NCBI GenBank assembly: GCA_905221605.1
Contig: CAJNDS010002656.1
Span: 267,501-326,619, forward strand
From: Symbiodinium natans
Lineage: Eukaryota > Sar > Dinophyceae > Suessiales > Symbiodiniaceae
Length of the DNA stretch: 59,119 bases
Direction of reading: 5' to 3'
Both the position numbers and the translations under genes were made by a program. Positions 33,512-46,032 of the stretch are shown piece by piece. Under the pieces are notes generated by a model. It worked only from the letters and a program-made list of their open reading frames with translations, had not been told where the DNA came from and did not search any database. The stretch's first letter is position 1, and every line of letters starts with the position of its first letter.

Positions 33512-36500
33512 GCCCCGCTTTCCCTCCAAAACACCCCACGCAGCTCCAAAAACTCCATAAAGCCCCGTTCGCCGTTCACCCGCAGCCTCGCCATGACGGC
33601 GAGCACAATTGCTGCTTTGCTACTGAGCCAAAACGGTGGAGAACGGAAGGTGCAAACAGTACTTTAAGAGGGCTGAAGGTTGAGGAGGTCTCTTGTGTTA
33701 ACTAGCGATTCTAGGTTGAAATTCAAGGATTTGAGGCTTTTGAACATTGTTGGACAACGTGGGTCTTTGCAGAAACTGTGCGCGGCTTCAGTGAAATGCG
33801 AATCAGCTCGATCAAATGATATGTCAAAACAGTTAAATCTCGTTGCCCAACACGGACAAGGACTGAATCTGAAACCACGAACCTGAAAGAGGGAAAGGGG
33901 GGACACCGGAGAACGGGGGCTAAACCCCCATGTGAAAACCGCGTGCATCGGGGTCCACCCTAAAAAAGTGGGACCTCCAGATGATGCACACCAACAGGTT
34001 TTCGCCTAGTCCCCCAAGCGAATGGAACTTAAACAGCACAAAGTCCAAAAGGGTGGGACAGGTGTGTTGCAAAACCCGACAAGTCCCAAACTCCCACATT
34101 CAAGCCTTCTGGATTGCCAACATCCTTGAAGCGCAAAAAGGTACAGCTTGTTGCATAACATGTGTGGCCCATATCTAAACATCATGCAGTTGCTTGAAAC
34201 CCTGTCAATAAGGACTGCCTCGGCAACAACTGTGTGATCTCTGCAGCCTGTTTCCACAACTAGATGGACATGGATCGGTGTAGCAGAGTAGCACGCCAAA
34301 TGTTGTGTGCGGATCGCAAAGTTGCGCAGCGCAAAACTCGCCTGTCGTTCGCTTCTGCAAGCACCACAGGGTCTTGTCCAACGTCTAGCTCCTGTGATAG
34401 TGGTTGTCGGCGGACGTTCTCAACTAGCTGCGCCTCCACCACCTTGAAGATCATGTTTGCCCACCAGGTTGTTCAACAGCTGGTAGGCCCAGTTGGCTGT
34501 GTCCCCTCCACGTTTGCGGTGGCCGCATATTTTTGAAGCAGTGTGTTAATTCCTCGCCCCTGTGCTCTTTCACCTTAGCCAACATCAGTGCAGAGGAACC
34601 GCTGAGTTGGGCTTCCAACTTTTTGGACCCAATGGCAGTTCACGTTGGGTCAACGCATCTGATCTGCAACCCGTGGAGTCAAGTGGAACACGTGGCGTGG
34701 CGCGTCGGGGCGCCGCGTGGTGCCGCGCTGTGTGAGTAGCGTGGAGAATCTGAACCGTGAAGTTCAAATGGCGCTTCGGCACATTGGCCGCTTCACTGTG
34801 GGCTTCGTTACATTTTCACGTTCCGTGCTGAAAATTTGCATCATCCACAATTTGACAAATTGGTTTCAAGCAAAGCACTCTGATTGACATGTGAGTGAAA
34901 CCTGGAAGCATGAAAAAACACAGCAAAGCAACAACGACAAAATGCACAGTGGCCCCGAGGTCGTGCCCAACAAAGATTCGTGTGCATTGGTCCAGATCCG
35001 CGAAGTGAGTTATAAACTGGCTGATCACCTGGCAGGAATTTCTGCTGACAGTCTGCGCTACAAAGGCCGCACTGTGTGAAAACGTGTAATCAGGCTAAGA
35101 TTCGCGAGGCCCCAAAGCCCCGCTTTCCCTCCAAAACACCCCACGCAGCTCCAAAACTCCCGTTTGCCGTTCACCCGCAGCCTCGCCATGACGGCGAGCA
35201 CAATTGCTGCTTTGCTCCTGAGCCAAAACGGTGGAGAACGGAAGGTGCAAACAGTACTTTAAGAGGGCTGAAGGTTGAGGAGGTCTCTTGTGTTAACTAG
35301 CGATTCTAGGTTGAAATTCAAGGATTTGAGGCTTTTGAACATTGTTGGACAACGTGGGTCTTTGCAGAAACTGTGCGCGGCTTCAGTGAAATGCGAATCA
35401 GCTCGATCAATGATATGTCAAAACAGTTAAATCTCGTTGCCCAACACGGACAAGGACTGAATCTGAAACCACGAACCTGAAAAAGGGAAAGGGGGGACAC
35501 CGGAGAACGGGGGCTAAACCCCCATGTGAAAACCGCGTGCATCGGGGTCCACCCTAAAAAAGTGGGACCTCCAGATGATGCACACCAACAGGTTTTCGCC
35601 TAGTCCCCCAAGCGAATGGAACTTAAACAGCACAAAGTCCAAAAGGGTGGGACAGGTGTGTTGCAAAACCCGACAAGTCCCAAACTCCCACATTCAAGCC
35701 TTCTGGATTGCCAACATCCTTGAAGCGCAAAAAGGTACAGCTTGTTGCATAACATGTGTGGCCCATATCTAAACATCATGCAGTTGCTTGAAACCCTGTC
35801 AATAAGGACTGCCTCGGCAACAACTGTGTGATCTCTGCAGCCTGTTTCCACAACTAGATGGACATGGATCGGTGTAGCAGAGTAGCACGCCAAATGTTGT
35901 GTGCGGATCGCAAAGTTGCGCAGCGCAAAACTCGCCTGTCGTTCGCTTCTGCAAGCACCACAGGGTCTTGTCTAACGTCTAGCTCCTGTGATAGTGGTTG
36001 TCGGCGGACGTTCTCAACTAGCTGCGCCTCCACCACCTTGAAGATCATGTTTGCCCACCAGGTTGTTCAACAGCTGGTAGGCCCAGTTGGCTGTGTCCCC
36101 TCCACGTTTGCGGTGGCCGCATATTTTTGAAGCAGTGTGTTAATTCCTCGCCCCTGTGCTCTTTCACCTTAGCCAACATCAGTGCAGAGGAACCGCTGAG
36201 TTGGGCTTCCAACTTTTTGGACCCAATGGCAGTTCACGTTGGGTCAACGCATCTGATCTGCAACCCGTGGAGTCAAGTGGAACACGTGGCGTGGCGCGTC
36301 GGGGCGCCGCGTGGTGCCGCGCTGTGTGAGTAGCGTGGAGAATCTGAACCGTGAAGTTCAAATGGCGCTTCGGCACATTGGCCGCTTCACTGTGGGCTTC
36401 GTTACATTTTCACGTTCCGTGCTGAAAATTTGCATCATCCACAATTTGACAAATTGGTTTCAAGCAAAGCACTCTGATTGACATGTGAGTGAAACCTGGA

Positions 36501-39209
36501 AGCATGAAAAAACACAGCAAAGCAACAACGACAAAATGCACAGTGGCCCCGAGGTCGTGCCCAACAAAGATTCGTGTGCATTGGTCCAGATCCGCGAAGT
36601 GAGTTATAAACTGGCTGATCACCTGGCAGGAATTTCTGCTGACAGTCTGCGCTACAAAGGCCGCACTGTGTGAAAACGTGTAATCAGGCTAAGATTCGCG
36701 AGGCCCCAAAGCCCCGCTTTCCCTCCAAAACACCCCACGCAGCTCCAAAACTCCCGTTTGCCGTTCACCCGCAGCCTCGCCATGACGGCGAGCACAATTG
36801 CTGCTTTGCTCCTGAGCCAAAACGGTGGAGAACGGAAGGTGCAAACAGTACTTTAAGAGGGCTGAAGGTTGAGGAGGTCTCTTGTGTTAACTAGCGATTC
36901 TAGGTTGAAATTCAAGGATTTGAGGCTTTTGAACATTGTTGGACAACGTGGGTCTTTGCAGAAACTGTGCGCGGCTTCAGTGAAATGCGAATCAGCTCGA
37001 TCAATGATATGTCAAAACAGTTAAATCTCGTTGCCCAACACGGACAAGGACTGAATCTGAAACCACGAACCTGAAAAAGGGAAAGGGGGGACACCGGAGA
37101 ACGGGGGCTAAACCCCCATGTGAAAACCGCGTGCATCGGGGTCCACCCTAAAAAAGTGGGACCTCCAGATGATGCACACCAACAGGTTTTCGCCTAGTCC
37201 CCCAAGCGAATGGAACTTAAACAGCACAAAGTCCAAAAGGGTGGGACAGGTGTGTTGCAAAACCCGACAAGTCCCAAACTCCCACATTCAAGCCTTCTGG
37301 ATTGCCAACATCCTTGAAGCGCAAAAAGGTACAGCTTGTTGCATAACATGTGTGGCCCATATCTAAACATCATGCAGTTGCTTGAAACCCTGTCAATAAG
37401 GACTGCCTCGGCAACAACTGTGTGATCTCTGCAGCCTGTTTCCACAACTAGATGGACATGGATCGGTGTAGCAGAGTAGCACGCCAAATGTTGTGTGCGG
37501 ATCGCAAAGTTGCGCAGCGCAAAACTCGCCTGTCGTTCGCTTCTGCAAGCACCACAGGGTCTTGTCTAACGTCTAGCTCCTGTGATAGTGGTTGTCGGCG
37601 GACGTTCTCAACTAGCTGCGCCTCCACCACCTTGAAGATCATGTTTGCCCACCAGGTTGTTCAACAGCTGGTAGGCCCAGTTGGCTGTGTCCCCTCCACG
37701 TTTGCGGTGGCCGCATATTTTTGAAGCAGTGTGTTAATTCCTCGCCCCTGTGCTCTTTCACCTTAGCCAACATCAGTGCAGAGGAACCGCTGAGTTGGGC
37801 TTCCAACTTTTTGGACCCAATGGCAGTTCACGTTGGGTCAACGCATCTGATCTGCAACCCGTGGAGTCAAGTGGAACACGTGGCGTGGCGCGTCGGGGCG
37901 CCGCGTGGTGCCGCGCTGTGTGAGTAGCGTGGAGAATCTGAACCGTGAAGTTCAAATGGCGCTTCGGCACATTGGCCGCTTCACTGTGGGCTTCGTTACA
38001 TTTTCACGTTCCGTGCTGAAAATTTGCATCATCCACAATTTGACAAATTGGTTTCAAGCAAAGCACTCTGATTGACATGTGAGTGAAACCTGGAAGCATG
38101 AAAAAACACAGCAAAGCAACAACGACAAAATGCACAGTGGCCCCGAGGTCGTGCCCAACAAAGATTCGTGTGCATTGGTCCAGATCCGCGAAGTGAGTTA
38201 TAAACTGGCTGATCACCTGGCAGGAATTTCTGCTGACAGTCTGCGCTACAAAGGCCGCACTGTGTGAAAACGTGTAATCAGGCTAAGATTCGCGAGGCCC
38301 CAAAGCCCCGCTTTCCCTCCAAAACACCCCACGCAGCTCCAAAACTCCCGTTTGCCGTTCACCCGCAGCCTCGCCATGACGGCGAGCACAATTGCTGCTT
38401 TGCTCCTGAGCCAAAACGGTGGAGAACGGAAGGTGCAAACAGTACTTTAAGAGGGCTGAAGGTTGAGGAGGTCTCTTGTGTTAACTAGCGATTCTAGGTT
38501 GAAATTCAAGGATTTGAGGCTTTTGAACATTGTTGGACAACGTGGGTCTTTGCAGAAACTGTGCGCGGCTTCAGTGAAATGCGAATCAGCTCGATCAAAT
38601 GATATGTCAAAACAGTTAAATCTCGTTGCCCAACACGGACAAGGACTGAATCTGAAACCACGAACCTGAAAAAGGGAAAGGGGGGACACCGGAGAACGGG
38701 GGCTAAACCCCCATGTGAAAACCGCGTGCATCGGGGTCCACCCTAAAAAAGTGGGACCTCCAGATGATGCACACCAACAGGTTTTCGCCTAGTCCCCCAA
38801 GCGAATGGAACTTAAACAGCACAAAGTCCAAAAGGGTGGGACAGGTGTGTTGCAAAACCCGACAAGTCCCAAACTCCCACATTCAAGCCTTCTGGATTGC
38901 CAACATCCTTGAAGCGCAAAAAGGTACAGCTTGTTGCATAACATGTGTGGCCCATATCTAAACATCATGCAGTTGCTTGAAACCCTGTCAATAAGGACTG
39001 CCTCGGCAACAACTGTGTGATCTCTGCAGCCTGTTTCCACAACTAGATGGACATGGATCGGTGTAGCAGAGTAGCACGCCAAATGTTGTGTGCGGATCGC
39101 AAAGTTGCGCAGCGCAAAACTCGCCTGTCGTTCGCTTCTGCAAGCACCACAGGGTCTTGTCTAACGTCTAGCTCCTGTGATAGTGGTTGTCGGCGGACGT
39201 TCTCAACTA
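33512..39209. repeat. 1594-bp tandem repeat, about 3.6 copies
   Basis: Copies begin near 33512, 35114, 36708 and 38303, with a period of 1594-1595 bp. The last copy is cut off at 39209 and joined to unrelated sequence. Copies are nearly identical: copy 1 has TTGTCCAACG where 2-4 have TTGTCTAACG, and copies 1 and 4 have TCAAATGAT where 2 and 3 have TCAATGAT. Each unit carries TGAGCCAAAACGG, resembling the reverse complement of the dinoflagellate spliced leader with one mismatch. Dinoflagellate genes often lie in such unidirectional arrays, but I find no convincing ORF; the best are short (for example 35858-36130 plus, or its minus-strand overlap). Confidence 0.85.
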
Positions 39210-39317
39210 CAGGGGAGGCCCACGCACGCGAAGCCAGAATTGTTGAGATTTTTCGACCCCAGATTTGGACTCGTGCAAACTGGCAACTTTTGCAAACATG
39301 TGTACGCGAATTGCAAG

Positions 39318-39440
39318 GCCTCTGAGGCCTCACCCTGCGGGGTTCGAGGCCTTCCGAGGCCTCCCGAGGCCACTCATGGGGTTTCGAAGCCTTCCGAGGC
39401 CTCCCGAGGCCTCACTCATGGGGTTTCGAGGCCTTTCGAA
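39318..39440 (+). repeat. GAGGCCT-rich short repeats
   Basis: Three units of GGGGTTTCGAGGCCTTCCGA type separated by CCCGAGGCCTCACTCAT. Positions 39441-40848 contain no gene that I recognise. Confidence 0.7.
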
Positions 39441-40848
39441 GTTAAAGGGTTCCCGCAAGGCCTCGAGCCCGGACGAATACTGGCTGCCTCTCTTCTTTCC
39501 CGTGAAAAGAATTTTAAGCCGCAGCTGGCTCCAAGTTCTCTTCATTCTCACTCTATTCAAAACACCAGACGGACTTCGAAGGGGCCTCGACCGCTTGCAA
39601 AAGCTATTCTTGCTGCCGCAGGCTTTCACTTAGACTTCTCGACAGTCCTCAAATAAGTCCTCGAGTGATCCAAACCCAAGCCCGCCACAAGTTCTGATTT
39701 CTGCAATGTCCAGCAATTCAGTCTTGGGAGTGAAAACCCGGAATTCTCTTACTTGGCGGCTGGTGCTCCTTGTTTTCTTCTTACAAGAGCTTCGACCAAA
39801 GACATCACTGAGATATCTGTTGTGTTTCCGTCCACCACTTGCAACAGCATGCACATAGGACAGCAGCAGCATGACATGCGTGAAGTAGCCTTCGCCGCGC
39901 CGTCAATGGCAATGGTGGCGAGCACTGGCTTCTCGAATCAGGAGCGAGTGTCCACCTTGTGAGCCAGAAGGGTAGAGAGTGGTGCTCTTAGAAGATGAAA
40001 TCGCGGAATCAAATCGCTGCGATTTAAACACGCAGGCCCGAATCGCTTCTTATTCGGTCGTATTCAACCGTTGGAAACGCAAATCGCGCGATTCGGGTTT
40101 CCAATGCCAAATCGCAGCTTGCGCTGCTTTCAAGCAGCACTCGTGAGAAGTGGGTTCAATGATTTTTGCGTGTTTGGGAAAAATTGTGAAAAGCAGAGCT
40201 CGCGCAGCTGTCTCTTTTTCACTTCGCACTTGAGCCAAACACCAAAGTGTTCAGCAAGTTTCAGTTCTTGCAGCAAGCTCTCTCCAAGAGCTAAGGGCTC
40301 CAAAATGCTACGAATTCCATCTCAACTTTGTTCTACAAAGGAGGTAAAGCAAAAGAGCAATGCAACTGCTTTGGTCTACACCTCGGGGACTTCAGGTCAC
40401 TTCCTAACAGCAAAACAGCGAAGCTTCAGAGTCCACTCTGCACTCCTACTCCCATCCTACACGTCCAACGGCAACGAACGAAGTGGCGGGGACACGGAGT
40501 GAGTTGCAACAAGACAGAACCTCAGAGTTCTGACACGCACTTCTTCACTACTGCTCTCAAGCAGTTCCAAGTGCTTCAAAACTCATCCTCGGCCATGCCA
40601 ACAAGACGAGACATGTGTCGCAGTCAACCCAAACATGCTTTAGGGACTTTGGGCAAAACCAAACATGCTCATGCCAAGTCACGCAGCACCAAACATGCTC
40701 ATGCCAAGTCATGCAGCAGAAAAACTCTCATGCTTCTCTCTGTACCGTCAAGACAACATGGCACCAACTGGGCAAACATAACAAGGAGAATTTTTCACAC
40801 GCCCCCATGCACAGATGGTCCTGGTGTAGTCTCCCTCAGTCCTGTCTT

Positions 40849-42300
40849 TCATCCTGCTTCAGAATCTTCTTCCCAATCCTGGCAAGAGCCTTTCCAAGCT
40901 CTTCTGGGTAAGTGCCAGACTCCTTCAGAGACACACTTTTCGAATGTTCGTGGTTTCCTACACATACGTAAGAGGAAAGCTCCCAAACGCAAGCAGCGCT
41001 TATTCGAAGCGAACCACCATCTCTTCCAGGTCTTCTCCTTCTTTTCGAAACAGCACCTATCCCCTATACACCCGTGCGTCAGGTTCAGATTCTTAGAGAC
41101 TTCCCTAAACACTGTCTCCTTCCACAGAGAGGACTTTTCGGGCCACTCGTGGGTTAACAGCAAACCGCTTCCCTAACAGTCTCCAGCACTTCTTGTGCAC
41201 CTTCAGCGTCTTACGCCAAAGTTCCAAACCTCGTTGTTTGCGGAACCGCAGATATCTCAGCGGACACCCAGTGCTACAGAGCGTGGACACATGCGCAAAC
41301 ACACGGACCTTTCCAGGTTCAGGACACGCAGGATTTCTTCGAGGACTAAAACGGTGTTTTTACTCAGAAGATTGATATCACGAGTCACTCCAAAGTACGC
41401 TACGCCTTTCTCGCGCGCACACGCTTTGGCTACAGCGCTCGACTCTTCGCAGCAAAGCTCCAGAACGACGAGCGACACTGTTCCTTTTGCCAATGCCGTC
41501 GCGGCTTCCATCCAGGAGCTCGGAACCTCCAGCGGAGAAGACCTTACTGCATTCGCGGATACTTCCTTAGCGATATTGGGCTCATCTCTTACTTCTTCAA
41601 CGTTTTCTTCGGAAATCGACGACCACGATTCTGGCTCGCTAATGAGGCCGCTTGCCTCGCAAGGGCTGAGCAAGTTCTCCGCAGTTGGGGATTTAGTTAG
41701 AGCATCTGCGGGGTTGAATTTCCCCGGTATATACTCTAGCGTCAATCTTTCCCTGGTGACTAGTTGTTGGAGAAAAGCCGCTCTCAACTCCAATCCCTCT
41801 CTTGCGATTTCAGTCAGCGCTGCTAGCTCGGCCTCTGCCGATGAAAGAGCCACGGTCGTCTGTTTCCTACTGAACGTCTTCAAGCAACAATTGTTCCAGG
41901 TTACAATTCCACCACTCACAGAGTTCAAACCCCAAGACGCGTCAACAAAACACGACACTGACTCTAGGTCATTGTCAGGGGCCAACAGCTCTCTACGTAA
42001 GGGGAACACTTACCTTATGCGGTAAACCAGACACCCACCTCAGAACATCCCTCATGCAAGCTTCGGCTGCTTCATTGGGGGCTGACATCTGTTGGAATCC
42101 TTGGTTTCCAAGGTACGCCAACAGCTTCTTATACCAAGAAAGCGGGGCACTTCGAAAGCCCATTCATGGCGCGAAACAATTTCAAGAAGACCCTCTTTGC
42201 GTTTCCTATGTTACTTGGAGCTGCACAAACTCCGGCCGCGCAATAGCGGCGTGCATGAACGCTACCGAAACGTCACAGGACAGCACAGACCCTTTTCTAC
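40849..42300 (-). pseudogene. decayed copia retrotransposon remnant: RT fragment, RNase H, C-terminal domain
   Basis: Between about 42300 and 42010 the minus strand carries a copia-type RT fragment broken by frameshifts and stops (MNGL..., APLSWYKKLLAYLG). The longest intact piece, 42009-41257, has a copia RNase H (SCFVDASWG, VALSSAEAELAAL, NPADALTK), then LVVLELCCEESSAVAKA, which starts an extra domain. That domain continues after frameshifts in 41302-41105 (HVSTLCSTGCPLRYL) and 41163-40849 (THEWP, THGC). These match in order the C-terminus of the intact element at 46 kb (STPCTGGC, IEWP, DGCSLG). Gag, protease and integrase are absent. It is non-functional as it stands. Confidence 0.8.
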
Positions 42301-42566
42301 ACAGAACGGAAAGTAGGAGCCGCAGCCCTTCCAGGCTGGTGGTAGAAGAATAGATCCCCTAATTTCATGGACAGACAGAGAAGTTTGGGATCTAACAGCT
42401 TACCAGAGGTCTCCAAAACAGCTTGCTGGGGAACCTGACAACAGATTCTACTCCCTCCAAACTTAAGCTTAAAGGAAGACGCCGCTTGATTGCTTACGGC
42501 GCGCCTTCGCCTGGCTTCTAAAGACAATGATCCGTCAACCAATCAATTTGCATGTCCTTCAGTTAC

Positions 42567-43092
42567 CTGGGAGGTCCGGGCCGGACGTCTCAATTCTTGA
42601 CATAAGTTCCGACGCCAAACTCAGCGCCGCAGAAGCTTCTTTGCCATCTTCGCACTGCGCGCCAAGATAGAAACACCTGAATTCAAGCAATAAGCACTGA
42701 AAAAAAGGCATCCGAGTTACATGTGTGGGCGGGAGTTCATGTAAGCGGAGTCGGCGGAGTCCTTCCAAAGTGGAATTCCCCTTAGAACGGCAGCGGAGTC
42801 GAGGTGAGCCCGTTTTAAATATACAATGGTTTTTAAACCGGGGAAGACACGACTCCGCTACATGTGTACCATCCCTCGTGCACCAATCCTGCAACATCTA
42901 CGCTAAGATTCTATGGAGTGGGGGGTAATCTGGCTTCCTGAATCACGTTTAAGAACTGCAAAGCTGCGCAAAATTTGCTCTCCGTGTTCACTGCAAGTGA
43001 CCTGAAGAAATCTCACAAATCCCACCTGACATCGTGCCCATTTTATGCGCCCCAAACTGACGCATTTTTTGAGACGTCCAGCGCAGTCCCCC
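42567..43092 (+). repeat. diverged duplicate, copy 1
   Basis: Begins ACCTGGGAGGTCCGGGCCGG. It shares about 450 bp with 43535-43992 and includes an internal inverted repeat of AGCGGAGTC. No ORF of interest. Confidence 0.85.
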
Positions 43093-43534
43093 TAGGTTCA
43101 CGGTCGATCCGTTAATCGTCAGCCGACACCGCGCCAGACGTGAACCGATCACGCCGGACTAACGCTCAATTGTAAATGAGAGGAAGTAGGAACGACACGA
43201 GGACTCAGCGTCCGTCATCTGGCCTATATGGGAAATCTGAGCCCCACTTCTGGGGCTAAATTTTGACCCAGAGCTGAATCTGGGCGGCCCCGCTTTTGGG
43301 GCCGTCTGCAAAAGAAAAGTGACTTCAGGCGGCCCCAAAAATGGGGCCCCACATGCCTTCCAGGAGGCCGCCTGGCGACCCCGTCTCCGGACCCACCAGG
43401 TTGAGATTTTGGGACACACCATCTGCGAAGTTAAACTCACAGGTTTCGGCACGCTGCATCACTGACCGGCGGCTGATTGCGCAAAACCCTCACAATTTCT
43501 GCAGCCATCAGCAATTTCCCTAAGCCAACTGGCA

Positions 43535-43992
43535 ACCTGGGAGGTCCGGGCCGGACGTCTCAATTCTTGACATAAGTTCCGACGCCAAACTCAGCGCCGC
43601 AAAAGCTTCTTTGCCATCTTCGCACTGCACCAAATTAAGCGGAGTCGGCGGAGTTCTTCCAAAGTGGAATTTCCCTTAGAACGGCAGCGGAGTCAAGGTG
43701 AGCCCGTTTTAAATTTACAATGGTTTTTAAACCGGGGAAGACACAACTCCGCTACATTGTACCATCCCTCGTGCACCAATCCTGCAACATCTACGCTAAG
43801 ATTCAATGGAGTGGGGGGTAATCTTGCTTTCTAAATCACGTTTAAGAACTGCAAAGCTGCGCAAAAGTTGCTCTCCGTGTTCACTGCAAGTGACCTAAAG
43901 AAATCTTACAAATCCCACCTAACATTGTGCCCATTTTATGCGCCCCAAACTAACGCATTTTTTAAGACGTCCAGCGCAGTGCCCCTAGGTAG
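43535..43992 (+). repeat. diverged duplicate, copy 2
   Basis: Same sequence as copy 1 minus an internal segment of about 80 bp (42659-42741). Of about 18 substitutions, 13 are C to T or G to A relative to copy 1. The sequence between the copies (43093-43534) and 43993-45146 contains no gene that I recognise. Confidence 0.85.
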
Positions 43993-45146
43993 GTTCAGAA
44001 AGATCGCTACCGGCTCCCCTCACAACTCTTAGATTCCACTTCTGTGGGCTTGTAGATTTCAAGTTTATTTTTCCAAAAATAATTTCTATTGTTTTGGAAA
44101 CCAAGAGTCTTCTTCTTGTTCATGTTGCGTTTTCGACCTTACTGTCTATCCCGCAATGGAACAACACAACCTGAACTTGTTCAATGTTGACAAGTTTGTT
44201 TGGAAAATTGGGTCAGATCCTAGCAAACCTGCAGACCCTGCCGCACGCCGCCCCTACCAGATCCTACCACAGTGTGCCACATAAATGCAGAGTTTTTTGA
44301 AAAAATTTAAAGGTTTCCCGGCTCGCCGTCCTGGCGCTTGATGTCCAAGAGAAACACTCCGGCAACGTCGCAAGGCGACGACGCACGGCACGTGTCAGAA
44401 GCTGAGTGCACACCTTCTGGATGTGGACCCACACGACGCCACGTTTTTTTCAGCGTTTTTCCAACGGGCAGCCGACAAAAGTGGAAAAGGCTCTGGAAAG
44501 TCCTAACAAGCCTTGAAGGACTGTGCCAACAGTCTTAAGCGACCGCTGACTTCCAACCCAAACATGTGGTGCATGCTTTGCGTGTCTCCGCAAATTGAAA
44601 GCACGCTTGCCATGTTTTACGACCCATTCTAGGGGTCCATTTTTGGGTCCCAAAGCAAAGCCCAAAATGGGATCTTTTCTAAGAGTTTCGAATCAGGCAG
44701 ACCCAGTTTTGGAACCCAATTCTAGCCTTAAATAAGAGCTAAAAACTGTGCGATTTCTGATAAGAAGACACACTTGCCCAAAATTTTGCCCGACGTGAGG
44801 GCCGCTCCCGACATAAGACAACAAAAATGCACCGCTGCGTGGAAAGCGGTCCGTGGTGGGCCTGTACTTATTCATAGGCGCCATTCAGGTTGCCACAGTA
44901 AGGAACACCATTGCAGACTTAACAACCACTCCTGTAACTTTAATTGGAAACAAGCCCTTCGGAAAATCCACCTCTGACTGCTGTCTACACTTTTATTGCT
45001 GCCAAAACCATTCCAGAACGGCCAGCAGAAATTAGGCCTCTTAAACTTTCAATGGCGCGTCCAGGTACGTGCTCTCTTCCGGAGGGTTTGAAAAGAAGTG
45101 AGAAACTTAATTCCTGCTAAACGAAGGTTGGAAGAAGTGAGATGTT

Positions 45147-45151
45147 TACCT
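45147..45151. repeat. target-site duplication TACCT (low-coordinate side)
   Basis: TACCT directly abuts the LTR here and again at 54167-54171. Five bp is the usual Ty1/copia target duplication. Confidence 0.85.
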
Positions 45152-45554
45152 CGTTAAAAACCCAAGATGCCAAGCAAGGCACCAAGGATACAACCAAGCC
45201 AACTCACACAAGTCCAAACCAAGCAAGCAAGCTCAGACACTCGGACAACACTTCTGTTTTGGCTTGCAGCACTCACACCAGTGCTCGTCACTTGAGCCAA
45301 AGTGGAAAACGTATCACAGCTCTCCAACTTGACAGCTCGGCTTAAAAACCTCCAAAAACTACCCTCAAGTCACGAAACTCGACGAGAGTGGTTCCCTACG
45401 AGGCAAAACATTCCTGCACCGCTAATCGTACTCAGGCTACTGGAAAAACTTCAAAAGACTGAGCAGACTCCAAGCTATGCACACAAAACTGCAAACTGCA
45501 AAACTCACCGTGTCGCACCCTCACAGGATGACGCACAGTTCTCGAACTTCTACA
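45152..45554 (-). repeat. 3' LTR (403 bp)
   Basis: About 99% identical to 53766-54166. It contains the end of the 145-codon downstream ORF and the spliced-leader-like 15-mer at 45291-45305. Confidence 0.92.
45291..45305 (-). promoter_or_regulatory. spliced-leader-like 15-mer in the 3' LTR
   Basis: On the element's sense strand this reads CCACTTTGGCTCAAG, matching the last 15 nt of the conserved dinoflagellate spliced leader (CCATTTTGGCTCAAG) at 14 of 15 positions. The identical copy in the other LTR is at 53903-53917. Confidence 0.5.
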
Positions 45555-45958
45555 CCCCCCCTCGACACGGTGGGTGTCGGCTGGTCCACGCGCAAGTATT
45601 GCAGACAAAGCTCACAAGCAACTCGACGCTGCAGATTGCCTGGGTGGGTATTGCGCAGGGCGGGGCAATCGCTGCGAACATGAAAGGCGTATCCATGCCG
45701 CGTAGTGATAATTGCTCTCCGACTTTGTTCCACCGGAAGAAAGGTAAGAAGCTCACTCAAAGATAGAATATGGCTGTGACGCTGTCGGTATTGCTGCACA
45801 AAGATTCCAGCGAGGAAGCTGCCAAGCATCGCCAAGGAAAACATCGCAAGGAAGGCGATCAAACTGACTTCCACCTGCTGCTGAGGAACCCATTGCATCC
45901 AGAGCTCTCGAACCCAAGTGCGCCTCACAGCGTTTTCAACCTCAACCATATCAGCCAT
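45521..45958 (-). CDS. third ORF of the copia element: membrane anchor plus Cys/His domain (145 residues)
   Basis: Starts at ATG 45958, 75 nt after the pol stop, in a frame different from pol, and ends inside the 3' LTR. After a short N-terminal segment there is a strong hydrophobic stretch (about residues 31-54, LIAFLAMFSLAMLGSFLAG), a basic stretch, then a C-terminal motif TRHGYAFHVRSDCPAL...CELC, giving H-x4-C and C-x2-C that could bind a metal. Placement between pol and the 3' LTR is where envelope-like or accessory ORFs sit in some LTR elements, but I see no fusion-protein features and do not call it an envelope. It could also be a captured host gene. It must be expressed by a separate or spliced mRNA, or by reinitiation. 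Confidence 0.6.
   Translation of the reverse strand: MADMVEVENAVRRTWVRELWMQWVPQQQVEVSLIAFLAMFSLAMLGSFLAGIFVQQYRQRHSHILSLSELLTFLPVEQSRRAIITTRHGYAFHVRSDCPALRNTHPGNLQRRVACELCLQYLRVDQPTPTVSRGGVEVRELCVIL
45555..45563 (-). promoter_or_regulatory. polypurine tract
   Basis: GAGGGGGGG on the coding strand, immediately before the TGTAGAAG start of the 3' LTR, where plus-strand synthesis is primed in LTR elements. Confidence 0.85.
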
Positions 45959-46032
45959 GGCACGTCCTATGCTCTATACACCGTACCGAAGGCAAAGTAA
46001 AAGAGGGAAAACTTTGAGCAAATCTCGCGGTG

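Noticed and set aside
33624-33636. Spliced-leader relic marking a gene start in the 1594-bp repeat
   Set aside because: Only 13 nt with one mismatch, and no convincing downstream ORF on that strand, so it is mentioned but not annotated as a leader.
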